Origin: Nordella sp. HKS 07
GTDB lineage: Bacteria > Pseudomonadota > Alphaproteobacteria > Rhizobiales > Aestuariivirgaceae
Length of the DNA: 64,000 nt
Direction: 5' to 3'
Assembly: GCF_011046735.1 (NCBI RefSeq)
Contig: NZ_CP049258.1
Coordinates: forward strand, 434,001 to 498,000
Positions 25,797 through 35,439 of the stretch are shown here, one piece after another. Position 1 is the stretch's first letter; each line of letters begins with the position of its first letter. The notes below the pieces were generated by a model that was not told where the DNA came from, ran no database searches, and saw only the letters and a list, made by a program, of their open reading frames with translations. A program made the position numbers and the translations under genes.

Positions 25797-27308
25797 CTAG
25801 GGATTCATGGGCCCGGCCCAGCGACGCATGGGAACCGGAACGTCCAGCGACTTGAGATACATCTGGTGATAGTAGGGCTTGAGCTCATCCGCCGCCGACT
25901 TGCAACGGGCCATGTATTGGGCGAATTCTTCGGCTAGGGAACGAGCCTCCGCCTTGAGCGCCTCCTCATCCACGGTCAGCAGCTTGCGGTCCTCCATGAC
26001 GACCTCGCCGGCCACGATCGTTGTTACCACCGACGAGCCGTTCTCACAGTAGACTAGTTGGCGGCGCAGATCGTTGAGCGGCGTGAAGGCTAGCGAATTG
26101 AGATCTAACAAAATGATATCGGCGGTGTGGCCTTCGGCTATGCGCCCCGCAGGCCGCGGCAAGCGCATAGCCGCCGATCCGCCCGACGTCAGTGCGTTCA
26201 GGATTTCCACCGGCTGGAGCCAGTCGTCATAGTCCGTGCCGCAGACATTGTGCACAAGGCCGGCAATCTTAGCGACCGTCCACAGGTTGACTCCATCGTC
26301 AGTGGACGCTTCGTCATTGCCGATGCAGATGTTCACGCCGGCGCGCTGCAACCGCCGGTAGGGCATCACGCCGCTGCCGATTTTCAGATTGGAGACGGGA
26401 TTGTGAGCCACCGAACAGCCTGAATCGGCCAACAGGCGGATGTCGTCATCATCGATCCAGATGGCATGAATGACCATGGCCTGCTCATTCAGCACCCCCA
26501 TATCATGCGCATAGCGGACCAGGGACTTGCCAAATTTTTCCTGACCCAAAACCCGCTGCAATCTGGTCTCGAGAATATGCATGTTGAACGGGATATCACG
26601 CTCTTTGGCGATGCGCCCAAGCGACTGGAAATAAGCCGGTGTGACGCGCTGGGGCGCCGAGCAGGATACGGCAGAGCGGAGCCGGCCGGCACCGCGCCCG
26701 TGCCACTTGCCAAGGAAACTTTGGTAATGTTCGAGCAACTCATGATCGCTCATCAATGGCACGGCATCCATCGAAGCGACCAGACGCTGCGGCAGAAGAT
26801 CCTTCAGGAACGGATACTTCTGATACTCCGTGACGTTCGGCTGGTCGAGAGTCACCGTGGCCCGCATGCCGGAATCCAGATAGGCCTGCATCACGCTGTC
26901 GACTTCGCTGTCGGTCACCTCGGGCACGAAAAAGCAATCGTCATGCACCGCGGTAACGCCCTGTTTGAGCATTTCGATGGCGCCAAGCATGGTGCGCACA
27001 TAGGCGAAGCGCGGCGACACCAACTTGTCCATGAGCGGCGGTACCTCATAGAGCATGAAGAGTTCCAGCGGCCAGTTGGCGAGCGCGCCTTTCATGAAGT
27101 TGCCTGGGGAATGGAAATGTCCGTTGATCAGCCCGGGCATGGCGAGCAATCCGCTCGCCTCGATTGTCCGCGCATCGTCGATTCCCTTCGCAAGCCCTGG
27201 ACCAACGGCTTCGATCGCGTCGCCGCGGATGACGATGTCGGCCGAGGCATGTTCGCAGTCCTTCGCATCGAGCGTCAGAATGCGAGCGTCTTTGATCACG
27301 GTGAGCAC
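25797..27308 (-). CDS. Amidohydrolase (TrzN/AtzA/guanine deaminase-like)
   Basis: A 503-residue metal-dependent hydrolase or deaminase with all expected ligands: NGHFHS (HxH), NMHILE, VIHAIW and GNDEASTDD. Enzymes of this type act on purines, pyrimidines, hydantoins or s-triazines. It starts 4 bp after the ABC permease stop, so the substrate is probably imported by that transporter. The adjacent hydantoin-racemase-family gene points to a cyclic amide or nitrogen heterocycle, but this is inference. Confidence 0.88.
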   Translation of the reverse strand: MLTVIKDARILTLDAKDCEHASADIVIRGDAIEAVGPGLAKGIDDARTIEASGLLAMPGLINGHFHSPGNFMKGALANWPLELFMLYEVPPLMDKLVSPRFAYVRTMLGAIEMLKQGVTAVHDDCFFVPEVTDSEVDSVMQAYLDSGMRATVTLDQPNVTEYQKYPFLKDLLPQRLVASMDAVPLMSDHELLEHYQSFLGKWHGRGAGRLRSAVSCSAPQRVTPAYFQSLGRIAKERDIPFNMHILETRLQRVLGQEKFGKSLVRYAHDMGVLNEQAMVIHAIWIDDDDIRLLADSGCSVAHNPVSNLKIGSGVMPYRRLQRAGVNICIGNDEASTDDGVNLWTVAKIAGLVHNVCGTDYDDWLQPVEILNALTSGGSAAMRLPRPAGRIAEGHTADIILLDLNSLAFTPLNDLRRQLVYCENGSSVVTTIVAGEVVMEDRKLLTVDEEALKAEARSLAEEFAQYMARCKSAADELKPYYHQMYLKSLDVPVPMRRWAGPMNP

Positions 27309-27312
27309 GGCG

Positions 27313-28266
27313 TTATCCCTTGCCTTTTGCCGCCGTCTCCGGCTGCGCGCGGTGTTTGACCAGTTGAAGTCGCGTCTTCGGGTCGAGCGAGTCGCGCAGC
27401 GAGTCGCCCAGGAGATTGAATGCCATGACCAGAATCGTAATCGCCAGCCCCGAGAAGGCGGAGATGTGCGGGGCGACGAAGATGTAGCTGCGGCCTTCGC
27501 TGGTCATGATGCCCCATTCGGCGACCGGCGGCTGCACACCGAGTCCCAGGAAGCTCAAGCCGGCAGCGGTGATCACGACGGCACCGATAATGGTGCAGCT
27601 GTAGACCACGGATGCCGCAACCACGTTCGGCAGCATCTCCACGAAGAGGATCTTCAGACCGGGCGTGGCCATGGCACGCGCCGCCTCGATGTAGGCGAGC
27701 TCGCGTTCCTGGCTGGCTGCCGCATAGACGACGCGCGTATTGTAGGGAATGAGCGTCACCACCAGCGCGATCATCATGTTGCCGAGGCCCGGCCCCATCA
27801 GCGCTGCCAGCATGATGGCAAGCAGCGCCATCGGGAATGCGAACAAAATGTCCATCAGCCGCATGACGACCTCGCCGAGCCGCGGATACCAGGCGCCGAT
27901 CAGGCCGAGAGGAATGGAAATCGCCGCGCCCAGAATGACCGGCAGCACGCCCGAAACGAGGGTGAGGCGCGCGCCGTACATCAGCCGCGAGAGAATGTCG
28001 CGCCCCTGGTGGTCTAGTCCGAGGAGATGGCCGCTGGTGCCCGGCCCCTTCAACCGCAGATCCGAAAACGCTTCATTGGGCGGATAGGGTGCCAGCAACG
28101 GCGCCAGGATCGCGATCAAGACCAGAAGCAGGATGATGAATGCCGCGATGCGCGCGACCGGGTCGCCCAGGACGCCGCGCCAGACAAAATAGAGATTCGA
28201 TCTTCGGGCGGGTCCGGCGGGCCGGGCCGGCGCCGCGTTCGGATCGAGTGCTGAAGCCTTGCGCAT
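27313..28266 (-). CDS. Oligopeptide-type ABC transporter permease (DppC/OppC family)
   Basis: A 317-residue inner-membrane permease. It has an N-terminal helix near 35-57, then five more helices, and the EAA loop in EAARAMATPGLKILFVEMLP. It pairs with the upstream DppB-type permease, whose gene ends 7 bp before this one. The importer has peptide/nickel-family architecture, but its operon partners are amidohydrolases, so a non-peptide nitrogen compound may be carried. Confidence 0.92.
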   Translation of the reverse strand: MRKASALDPNAAPARPAGPARRSNLYFVWRGVLGDPVARIAAFIILLLVLIAILAPLLAPYPPNEAFSDLRLKGPGTSGHLLGLDHQGRDILSRLMYGARLTLVSGVLPVILGAAISIPLGLIGAWYPRLGEVVMRLMDILFAFPMALLAIMLAALMGPGLGNMMIALVVTLIPYNTRVVYAAASQERELAYIEAARAMATPGLKILFVEMLPNVVAASVVYSCTIIGAVVITAAGLSFLGLGVQPPVAEWGIMTSEGRSYIFVAPHISAFSGLAITILVMAFNLLGDSLRDSLDPKTRLQLVKHRAQPETAAKGKG

Positions 28267-28273
28267 CGCGACC

Positions 28274-29224
28274 TCACTGCCGCTTCGGGTCGAGCAAATG
28301 CACGACGAGGTCGGAAATCATGTTGCCGAGCACGAATACGACCGCCACGGCGAGCACGCAACCCTGAATGACGGGAACATCGCGCTGCAGGATCGCTTCA
28401 AACAGGAGAAGGCCTATGCCCGGCCAGTTGAAGATGATCTCCGAGAATATCACCCCGCCGAATAGATAGCCGATCTGCAAGCCGCCAATATTGGCGAAAG
28501 TCGGGAGTGTGTTGCGCACCGCGTGGCGCAGCACGACCTGATTGCGGGTCAAGCCACGGGCACGCGCCGCCAGTATGTAGGGCTGGCCGAGCACATCGAT
28601 CATGCGCGATCGGGTGACGCGCGTAACCACTGCGATCGATGACGCCGCCGTCGTAATCGCCGGCAACACCATGTGGTGCAGCAGCTGTCCGATCCCTCCG
28701 GGATCTATGGTGTTGTACATGCCGGAGATCGGAAACAGCTTCCACTTGAAGCCGAAGAAATAGAGCAGCACGATGCCCAACCAGAAAACCGGCAGGCTGG
28801 CCAGAATCAACGTAAGACCGACTATCGAGCGGTCCGTGATGCTGCGGAAACGCGATGACGACAGCACACTGAGTATGAAGCCCACGGCCAGTACGAGCAC
28901 CAGGCTGCCGGCCATTAGGATCAGTGAATTGACGACCTTCGGCCCCAGGATATGCATGACCGGCAGCTGCTGGGACACCGAGTTGCCGATATCGCCCTGG
29001 AGTAGGTTAAGCAGCCAGCGCACATACTGGACGATCAACGGCTGGTTGAGACCGAGTCTCTCGCGCAGCGCCTCCAGATCAGCCTCGCTGGCCATGCGGC
29101 CGAGCAGGGTTAGGGCAATGTCGCCCGGAACCAGCTGGAGTGACAGGAATACGATCACCGTCACGCCGATGAGCACCGGAATGGCATAGAGAAGCCGGGC
29201 ACCGATAAAGTTGAGCACTGACAC
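28274..29224 (-). CDS. Oligopeptide-type ABC transporter permease (DppB/OppB family)
   Basis: A 316-residue permease with a first helix YAIPVLIGVTVIVFLSLQ, the family segment QLVPGDIA and the EAA-type loop ILAARARGLTRNQVVLRHAV. The GTG at 29224 has a GGAGG site 10-14 bp upstream; the frame is open further to 29278 but the extra N-terminus is not family-like. It sits between the binding-protein and DppC-type genes. Confidence 0.9.
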   Translation of the reverse strand: MSVLNFIGARLLYAIPVLIGVTVIVFLSLQLVPGDIALTLLGRMASEADLEALRERLGLNQPLIVQYVRWLLNLLQGDIGNSVSQQLPVMHILGPKVVNSLILMAGSLVLVLAVGFILSVLSSSRFRSITDRSIVGLTLILASLPVFWLGIVLLYFFGFKWKLFPISGMYNTIDPGGIGQLLHHMVLPAITTAASSIAVVTRVTRSRMIDVLGQPYILAARARGLTRNQVVLRHAVRNTLPTFANIGGLQIGYLFGGVIFSEIIFNWPGIGLLLFEAILQRDVPVIQGCVLAVAVVFVLGNMISDLVVHLLDPKRQ

Positions 29225-29287
29225 GAAGAGTAGCCTCCGTTGCAGGATGTGCCGGACCCCACGAAGGGCCCGGCACACAACCGGCGG

Positions 29288-30925
29288 TTACTGCTTCGTG
29301 ATGCTGGTCAGGTCGAACCAGTGTTGCGGTGCCAACACGAAGCCCTTGATTTCGGGACGCGCCGCATAGACCGACATCGCCGTGTAATAGGAGGTAAAGG
29401 CCATGTCGTTGGCGATGATGTCGCGCACCTCATGCAGCTTGGCATCCATATCTGCCTGCGTAGCCGATGCTCTAGCTTCCGAAAGAAGCTGGTCGACCTT
29501 GGGGTTGTCATAATAGCCCGAGTTGCAGCAGCTCGGCGGAAGCGCACCCTTGGTCAGGACTTGGTCGAGCCAGGCGAAGGTGCTCTCACCCCATGAAGCG
29601 GAGGTCAAGCCGGTGCCCTCGCGCATGCCCTTCGACATCATGTCCCAGAAGGTGTTGTTGTCGAACATTTCGATCGAAGCTTTGATGCCGACTTTCTCGA
29701 AGTCACGCTGCAGCCATTCCGCGTCGCCTTTGGTATTGACGTCGGATCCGGCGCCAAAGGTCCAGTCCAGCCGCGTCGTGAAACCGTCAGGGTAGCCCGC
29801 TTCCGCCAGCAGCTTCTTGGCCCCTTCCGGATCATATTCGCAGTCTTTGTAGTTGGGATCGAAGCCGGGGCCGCCGAAATTCAACACGCCATAGGCAGGT
29901 TTTGCCAGGCCCTTACGCTGATGCTTAGCCATTTCCTCGCGGTTGATGGCCATGCACATCGCCTTGCGCACCTTGACGTCCTTGAAATGTTCATCCTTGA
30001 GGTTGATCCACATGACATAGAACATCGGGCTCTCGCCGGTGATGATCTGCATGCCCTGCTGCTTCAGGAACTCGAGCGAGTCGGGCGACGGCGTGCCGAT
30101 GACATCGACTTCTCCGCTCACCAGCGCCAGCTCACGCGTCGCCACTTCCGGAATGCCGCGCAGGATGATCTGATCCGCTTTGGGCTTGCGCGCGTCATTC
30201 CAGTAGTTGTCGTTGCGCACGATCACCAGCTTTTCGCCGACGACACGCTCCGCGAACTTGAACGGCCCCGTTCCAATCGGATGCTGCTCGAACTGCTCGT
30301 TTCCGTAAGTCTTGACCGCGGTCGGACTGACCATGCGCGGTGAGCCAGAGCCGCCCGCCGCCATGCGGCGCAGGAACTCCGCATTCGGCTGCTTCAGGTT
30401 TATCTTGAAGGTGAACTCGTCGACGACCTCGTAGCTGTCGAGATCCTGCCACATCCAGCCCATGAGACCGGGCGATAGCGGCTGGAAGAACTCAAAGCTC
30501 TTGTTGGTCATGCGGTCCATGTTGAACTTCGCCGCGTCTGCGTTCCACGGCGTGCCGTCGTGGAACGTAACGTTCTTGCGCAGATGGAATGTATATGATT
30601 TCCCGTCCGGGGAGACATCCCAGCTCTCGGCGAGCGCCGGCACGATCTGGGGGGGCTCGTTGCCGCCTTTGGTCAGATCCTCCTCCACGAAAGTCTCGAA
30701 GATGTGGCGGATGACCTTGAACGTGTTCCAGGTTCGCGACGCGTGGGGGTCGAGGCGGCTGAAGTCTGACTCGACGGCGAACACAATGGTGTTGCCGGCC
30801 GCGAAAGCGGGGAGCACGCCAGCGAATGTCGCAACACCTGCGGCGAGTGCAAATGCGAGGCTCGCCAGCCTGCGATTCAGCCTGAGACGGGCTGACGGCT
30901 GCTTCCGGTGTAGTTCTTGTGTCAT
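29288..30925 (-). CDS. ABC transporter periplasmic substrate-binding protein (SBP family 5)
   Basis: A 545-residue extracellular solute-binding protein family 5 member. The ATG at 30925 follows GAGAGGAAAC and gives a Sec signal peptide (LNRRLASLAFALAAGVATF then LPAFAAGN). The mature start NTIVFAVESDFSRLDPH is typical of Dpp/Opp binding proteins. The open frame upstream to 31306 is antisense-like shadow of the ATPase gene. It delivers the substrate of the downstream permeases. Confidence 0.93.
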   Translation of the reverse strand: MTQELHRKQPSARLRLNRRLASLAFALAAGVATFAGVLPAFAAGNTIVFAVESDFSRLDPHASRTWNTFKVIRHIFETFVEEDLTKGGNEPPQIVPALAESWDVSPDGKSYTFHLRKNVTFHDGTPWNADAAKFNMDRMTNKSFEFFQPLSPGLMGWMWQDLDSYEVVDEFTFKINLKQPNAEFLRRMAAGGSGSPRMVSPTAVKTYGNEQFEQHPIGTGPFKFAERVVGEKLVIVRNDNYWNDARKPKADQIILRGIPEVATRELALVSGEVDVIGTPSPDSLEFLKQQGMQIITGESPMFYVMWINLKDEHFKDVKVRKAMCMAINREEMAKHQRKGLAKPAYGVLNFGGPGFDPNYKDCEYDPEGAKKLLAEAGYPDGFTTRLDWTFGAGSDVNTKGDAEWLQRDFEKVGIKASIEMFDNNTFWDMMSKGMREGTGLTSASWGESTFAWLDQVLTKGALPPSCCNSGYYDNPKVDQLLSEARASATQADMDAKLHEVRDIIANDMAFTSYYTAMSVYAARPEIKGFVLAPQHWFDLTSITKQ

Positions 30926-30969
30926 GTTTCCTCTCCATTGTTGGTTTTGCATTTTCTTTTGGTTATCGG

Positions 30970-31974
30970 TCACGGTCTTCTCGGCTCCGCTGTCTTCCCG
31001 CGATACAGGAAGCAGGCGACGTCGCGCCCATCGCCGATGTCGAAGAGCGGAGGCGGCGCGTTGCGGCAGTCGTCGAAGCATTCCGCACAATTGCCGGCGT
31101 AGGCGCAGCATGCGCCCGATGGCGCGGCGAGCCCTTCCAGGTCTTCGGCGCGCTCCGCTGCCTGTTCCCAGCTTCCGTCGCCATGGACATGCAGCACGGT
31201 GCGCAAAAAGTCGCGCGTGAACGGGTGCTTGGGCTCGCGATATACCGCTTCGCTGGCGCCGCTTTCCAGCAGGTTGCCGCGATACATCACGATGGTTCGA
31301 TCGCAAAACTGCTTGACGATCTTCAGGTCGTGCGAAACGAACAGGAATGTCAAACCGAGCTTCTTCTGGAGATCGGCCAGCAGGTTGAGGATCTGGGCCT
31401 GGATGGAGACGTCGAGGGCGGATACGGGTTCATCGAGGAACAGAAATTCCGGCTCGAGCGCCAAGGCGCGAGCTATCGCGACACGCTGGCACTGTCCGCC
31501 ACTATACTCATGCGGATACCGATAGGACTGGCCGGAATCCAGGCCGACGAGGTCCAGCAACTCTTCGACGCGCCGGCGAGCGGTCGCGCGTGTCACGCCG
31601 AAGTTCAGGAGTGGCCGTTCGATGTTCTCCGCCACTGTCCGGCGAGGGTTGAGAGACTGCAGCGGATCCTGAAACACGATCTGCATCCGCTTGCGGAATT
31701 CGCGCATCTCTTCATGCGACAGCGCGCGCAGATCGGTGCCGTCATAATGAATCTCACCGCTGTCGGGCTCGATCAGTCGGAGGATCATCCGGCCCAAAGT
31801 GGATTTTCCGGAGCCTGACCCGCCGACACAGCCGAGGATCTCGCCACGCTTGATGTCGAGGCTGACATCGTTGACAGCCTTCGTGCTTGCCACCGCGTGC
31901 CGGAACAGGGCGCCGCGCCTCACCACGAAGGTCTTGGACAGGTGGCGCACCTCGATCAGAGTGCCGGGGGTCAT
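30970..31974 (-). CDS. Oligopeptide-type ABC transporter ATPase (DppF/OppF family)
   Basis: A 334-residue ATPase with Walker A GGSGSGKST, Q-loop QDPLQSLNP, signature YSGGQCQRVAIARAL, Walker B FLFLDEPVSALD and the H-loop SHDL. The C-terminus is cysteine-rich (ACCAYAGNCAECFDDC), as in the oligopeptide C-terminal domain. The ATG at 31974 overlaps the stop of the preceding ATPase gene (ATGA). The partner ATPase is frameshifted, which would leave this subunit alone unless the shift is an error. Confidence 0.92.
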   Translation of the reverse strand: MTPGTLIEVRHLSKTFVVRRGALFRHAVASTKAVNDVSLDIKRGEILGCVGGSGSGKSTLGRMILRLIEPDSGEIHYDGTDLRALSHEEMREFRKRMQIVFQDPLQSLNPRRTVAENIERPLLNFGVTRATARRRVEELLDLVGLDSGQSYRYPHEYSGGQCQRVAIARALALEPEFLFLDEPVSALDVSIQAQILNLLADLQKKLGLTFLFVSHDLKIVKQFCDRTIVMYRGNLLESGASEAVYREPKHPFTRDFLRTVLHVHGDGSWEQAAERAEDLEGLAAPSGACCAYAGNCAECFDDCRNAPPPLFDIGDGRDVACFLYRGKTAEPRRP

Positions 31975-32967
31975 CGGCGCATCCCCGGATCGTAGAGATG
32001 ACAACGCACGCAACGCCCCGGCTTCGGGCTGTGTTGTTCGGGGAGTTCCTCGTGACAGCGCGCAAAGGCGCTGTCGCAGCGCGGTGCGAAGCGGCAACCC
32101 GGGGGTGGGGCCAGCAGATTGGGTGGCTCGCCACGGATATGAGCTCGCGTTTCGCGCGGCTCGTCGGGATCCGGAATCGAGTGGATCAGAGCCTGGGTAT
32201 AGGGGTGGAGAGGCGACGTCAGCACGTCATCGACATCACCTGATTCCTGGACATGACCACCATACATGACGAGCACGCGGCTTGCCACGGCGCGCACGAC
32301 ACCCATGTCGTGGGTAATGATTATGATCGGCAGGCCTGTTTCCCTGCTGCGATTCTTCAGGAGCAGCAGGATCTTGGCCTGAACACCCACGTCAAGCGCT
32401 GTGGTCGGCTCATCCGCGATGAGCAACCGCGGCTTGCAGGCCAGCGCCATGGCGAGACCAACGCGCTGACACATGCCGCCACTCAATTGATGCGGGTAGC
32501 TTGCCATCACCCGGTTCCGGATCTCCGAAGCCGACTTCCACAAGCGCCGCGTGTGCAGCCCTCTGCGCCGCATTCTGGTCGAGTGCAGGCTCATGCCGCT
32601 GCAGAGTCTCGATCAGTTGCGACCCCGCCGTGAATGACGGGTCGAGCGAGGCGCGCGGATTTTGAAAGATCATGCCGATGATCTTGCCACGAACATCCTC
32701 CAGCGACCGTTCATCGAGCGCGAGCAGGTCTACGCCTGCAATCTCGACGGTGCCGCCGAGATATCTGCCCGGTGGCGTCGGAACAAGCTTCATTAACGAT
32801 AGTGCGGTCACCGTCTTGCCGGATCCGGACTCGCCGATGATCGCCAAGATTTCATGGGGATGAACCGAGAAGCTCACATCGTCGACCGCCCTGGCGATCC
32901 CTGCCGGGGTCTCGAAGGCGGTCTTGAGCTGGCGGACCGCAAGTACAGCTTCTGCGACGTCCTTCAC
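31971..32967 (-). pseudogene. Oligopeptide-type ABC transporter ATPase (DppD/OppD family), frameshifted
   Basis: Two frames together give one complete DppD-type ATPase. The first (from 32967) contains Walker A GESGSGKT and Q-loop QNPRASLDPSF and reads VEVGFGDPE before going astray. The second resumes with RVMASYPHQLSGGMCQRVGL (signature), Walker B LLIADEPTTALD and ITHDMGVV. Dropping one C of the CC in GGAACCGGG near 32513 restores the frame. It could be a real mutation or a base-calling error. If real, the importer may be inactive, since DppD and DppF normally form a heterodimer. Confidence 0.85.
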
Positions 32968-33008
32968 CCAACTTGCTCCCTTGGGCGTGGAAAGGCGTGT
33001 TCAATAAT

Positions 33009-33110
33009 TTATTTCATGTATACCGCCGCAGCGGATCCATGGGCAACGGCAAGGGCCAAAACGCTGACGGGGCCTAAGAGAGCTCGGCGGGTCATGTGTG
33101 ATCGAAACAT
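33009..33110 (-). pseudogene. Orphan signal-peptide ORF (33 aa), probable truncated secreted protein
   Basis: An ATG at 33110 with a perfect AGGAGG site ten bases upstream starts a 33-residue frame MFRSHMTRRALLGPVSVLAL, then AVAHGSAAAVYMK and stop. It has a complete Tat/Sec-like signal and an AxA-type cleavage region but almost no mature part. It is probably the front of a deleted binding-protein gene; a very small peptide or leader is the alternative. It lies between the ABC operon and the racemase gene. Confidence 0.5.
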
Positions 33111-33282
33111 GGAAACCTCCTGATACAGCGCGGGGTTCATTCCCTGGGCCTTAACTCCCGCCGCTAAGGGCGCGGCTTCGTTCGCGATGGCCGGCAATCA
33201 AGTTGGACTTGATCGCGGAAATATGCAATGAAAAAACATCTGTGTATACAATTGTGGATCCAATAGTGAGACCCCGGCGGCC

Positions 33283-34017
33283 ATGCGGATCAGAATCATC
33301 AACCCGAATACCACCCCATCGATGACCGAGACGATCGGCGCGGCAGCGAGGGCGGTTGCCGCCCCCGGCACGGAGATAGTGGCCGTCACCTCTGGGGCCG
33401 GCGCCGTCTCGATAGAAGGCCATTATGACGAAGCCATGAGCATCGTCGGGCTCATCGATGCGATCAACCAGGACCCGAAAGCTGACGCCTATGTCATTGC
33501 CTGTTTCGGCGATCCGGGGCTGCTCGCCGCGCGCGAGATCGCGTTGGGCCCGGTGCTCGGCATTGCCGAAGCCGCCATGCATGTGGCGAGCTTCCTTGCC
33601 ACCGGCTTCTCGGTCGTAACGACGCTCGAGCGCACGCGGGTGATCGCCGAGCATCTGGTGCGCAATTACGGCATGGAACACCACTGCCGAAAAGTGCGCG
33701 CCACTAACATCCCGGTCCTCGAGCTTGAGAATCCGGCGTCCGAGGCCCGCGCATTGATCCTCAGGGAATGCGAAAGAGCGATTTCCGAGGACAAGTCGGG
33801 CGCCATTGTCCTGGGCTGCGCCGGCATGGCGGACCTCGTCCGGCATCTGGAAAAGAAACTCGGGGTCCCGGTCATCGACGGCGTTGCCGCAGCAGTCAAG
33901 TTCGCCGAAGCTCTGGTGGGGCTGGGCTTGAGGACCAGCAAGAAAGGGGATCTCGCTTACCCCTTACACAAGCCTTACAAAGGCGCGCTCTCGGCCTATG
34001 CGCCGCCGGCAAGATAG
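33283..34017 (+). CDS. Asp/Glu/hydantoin racemase-family protein
   Basis: A 244-residue two-domain racemase of the Asp/Glu/hydantoin family, the usual size for hydantoin racemase. The N-terminus IRIINPNTTPSMTE is the family signature, and the two catalytic cysteines are in VIACFGDPG and VLGCAGMADL. It interconverts enantiomers of 5-substituted hydantoins or related compounds, or acts as an allantoin racemase. It is divergent from the ABC/amidohydrolase operon and convergent with the GntR gene, whose stop abuts its own. Confidence 0.88.
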   Translation: MRIRIINPNTTPSMTETIGAAARAVAAPGTEIVAVTSGAGAVSIEGHYDEAMSIVGLIDAINQDPKADAYVIACFGDPGLLAAREIALGPVLGIAEAAMHVASFLATGFSVVTTLERTRVIAEHLVRNYGMEHHCRKVRATNIPVLELENPASEARALILRECERAISEDKSGAIVLGCAGMADLVRHLEKKLGVPVIDGVAAAVKFAEALVGLGLRTSKKGDLAYPLHKPYKGALSAYAPPAR

Positions 34018-34752
34018 CTACTCTGCAGCGCCGAAAAGAGATCGGAAGTCAACCTTCTGATCGACGTCGGTGAGGTCGGTCTGGGCCTCGATATGCAAGA
34101 GGTGGTGTTCCATATATTGCACCGCCTTCAAGACATCGCGCCGCTTCATCGCATCGGCGATCTCGAGATGCTCGCTGTGTGAACAAGGGACAGCGCCGGG
34201 CGATTCGTAGAGGGCGATGATCAACGATGTGCGCGAGATGAGCTCGTTGAGAAAATCGCCCAGCACCTGATTGCCGCCGAGCCTTGCAAGCCTGCGGTGG
34301 AAGTCGCCCGAGAGCTTGACGCGCTCCTGCTTGTTGCCGGCATCGAAGGCCAATTGCTCCGACTTCGCCGTCGCAATCAGCTCGGCGACCTCGGCATCAG
34401 ACGCGTGGATCACGGCCTTCTCGACCAGGATGCGCTCGACAACGCGGCGCGCTTCGAAGACCTCGCGGGCTTCCTCGGCCGTGGGCTTGGCGACCGCTGC
34501 GCCGCGATTGGGCACAATATCGACGAGCCTTTCGAGGGCGAGTTGCTGCAGAACCTTGCGGATGACGGTGCGGCTCACGCCGAAAGCCGTCGCCAGGGCA
34601 TCCTCCTGAAGGGCGGTGCCCGGCGACAGGCTGTGATCGATGATTGCGGCATAGAGATTGCGATGGACGCGCTTGTCGGTCTGCCCGACGCGTTTTTGCC
34701 GAGGCTTGGTGGCGCTCCGTAGGCTTTTTGTCTTTTTTGCCCGCATGATCAT
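34018..34752 (-). CDS. GntR-family transcriptional regulator (FCD subfamily)
   Basis: A 244-residue regulator with an N-terminal winged helix (LATAFGVSRTVIRKVLQQLA, then VDIVPNRGAAVAKPT) and an FCD effector domain with metal-ligand residues Asp and His in SGDFHRRL and EHLEIADAMKRRD. Starts at 34752 or 34746 are both possible, with no strong ribosome site. It most likely controls the adjacent amidohydrolase/ABC/racemase genes in response to their substrate. Confidence 0.9.
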   Translation of the reverse strand: MIMRAKKTKSLRSATKPRQKRVGQTDKRVHRNLYAAIIDHSLSPGTALQEDALATAFGVSRTVIRKVLQQLALERLVDIVPNRGAAVAKPTAEEAREVFEARRVVERILVEKAVIHASDAEVAELIATAKSEQLAFDAGNKQERVKLSGDFHRRLARLGGNQVLGDFLNELISRTSLIIALYESPGAVPCSHSEHLEIADAMKRRDVLKAVQYMEHHLLHIEAQTDLTDVDQKVDFRSLFGAAE

Positions 34753-35439
34753 CAAGGCGGAGATGTAAACACCTAAACCAACCCCATGTCCATGATGAGA
34801 AACAAGGCACTCAAGGTCAGGAAAGAGAGCGCCGTGCCCAGCGCAATCGGGCCCGAGACCGGCGCCCGCCAACGCCACAAAGGGAGGCCGCCCACGGAAC
34901 ATGTTGCCACGATTGGTCTCCAGGTTCGCGGTGTCGATGCAATGGGAAATGTCGCGATGAGGCGCAGATTTGGGCGCGGTGCGAGAACGTTAAGCTCCGT
35001 CCCACTTAAATCTCTTTACGACGAGAAAGCAGAGTTCGTAGGATTGGCGAGGCACCGAGGATGTGATGGCAAACGGCCGAGAAGCCCAAATTCAGCGCTC
35101 GTCTGGCAAGGTCTTATAAACAGCAGCGTTCGCCTTCACAGGTCTTGGGCCGTCCTCGTGTCGGGTATAGCGCTCGCGGCATCCTGTCCCTCACAATGGG
35201 AGCGTGTTGTGCCTATAATTCGCGATGGCCTCAGCATTCCGGAATGCATCGGTGTGCCTAGAAGGGTTCCGCTGCCACGGCAACCTGTGACAGCGCCAGT
35301 GTGCAGCCAGCAGATTGATAAGGCGCTCTCGCCTCATTTGCCGGCACTGCCCCCGGCCCGCACCTCTTGCACATGCTTGCAGTTTCCCCGGAACTCGATA
35401 ACTTGCACGTGCGCTCCAGATGCCCAGCGCATCCGAAGG
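34753..35439 (-). other. Gene-poor stretch with a possible membrane-protein tail
   Basis: About 690 bp with no intact gene. On the minus strand from about 34845 down to the stop TAG near 34769 one frame reads RAPVSGPIALGTALSFLTLS, then ALFLIMDMGLV. This hydrophobic helix looks like the C-terminal end of a membrane protein, perhaps a TctA-type carrier, whose body is deleted. The rest shows nothing recognisable. Confidence 0.3.

Noticed and set aside
24340-25800. A 486-codon open frame on the plus strand opposite the HxH-less amidohydrolase gene.
   Set aside because: It mirrors the real gene codon for codon in a high-GC region, has no family-like motifs and is rich in Arg/His/Asp as expected for an antisense shadow.
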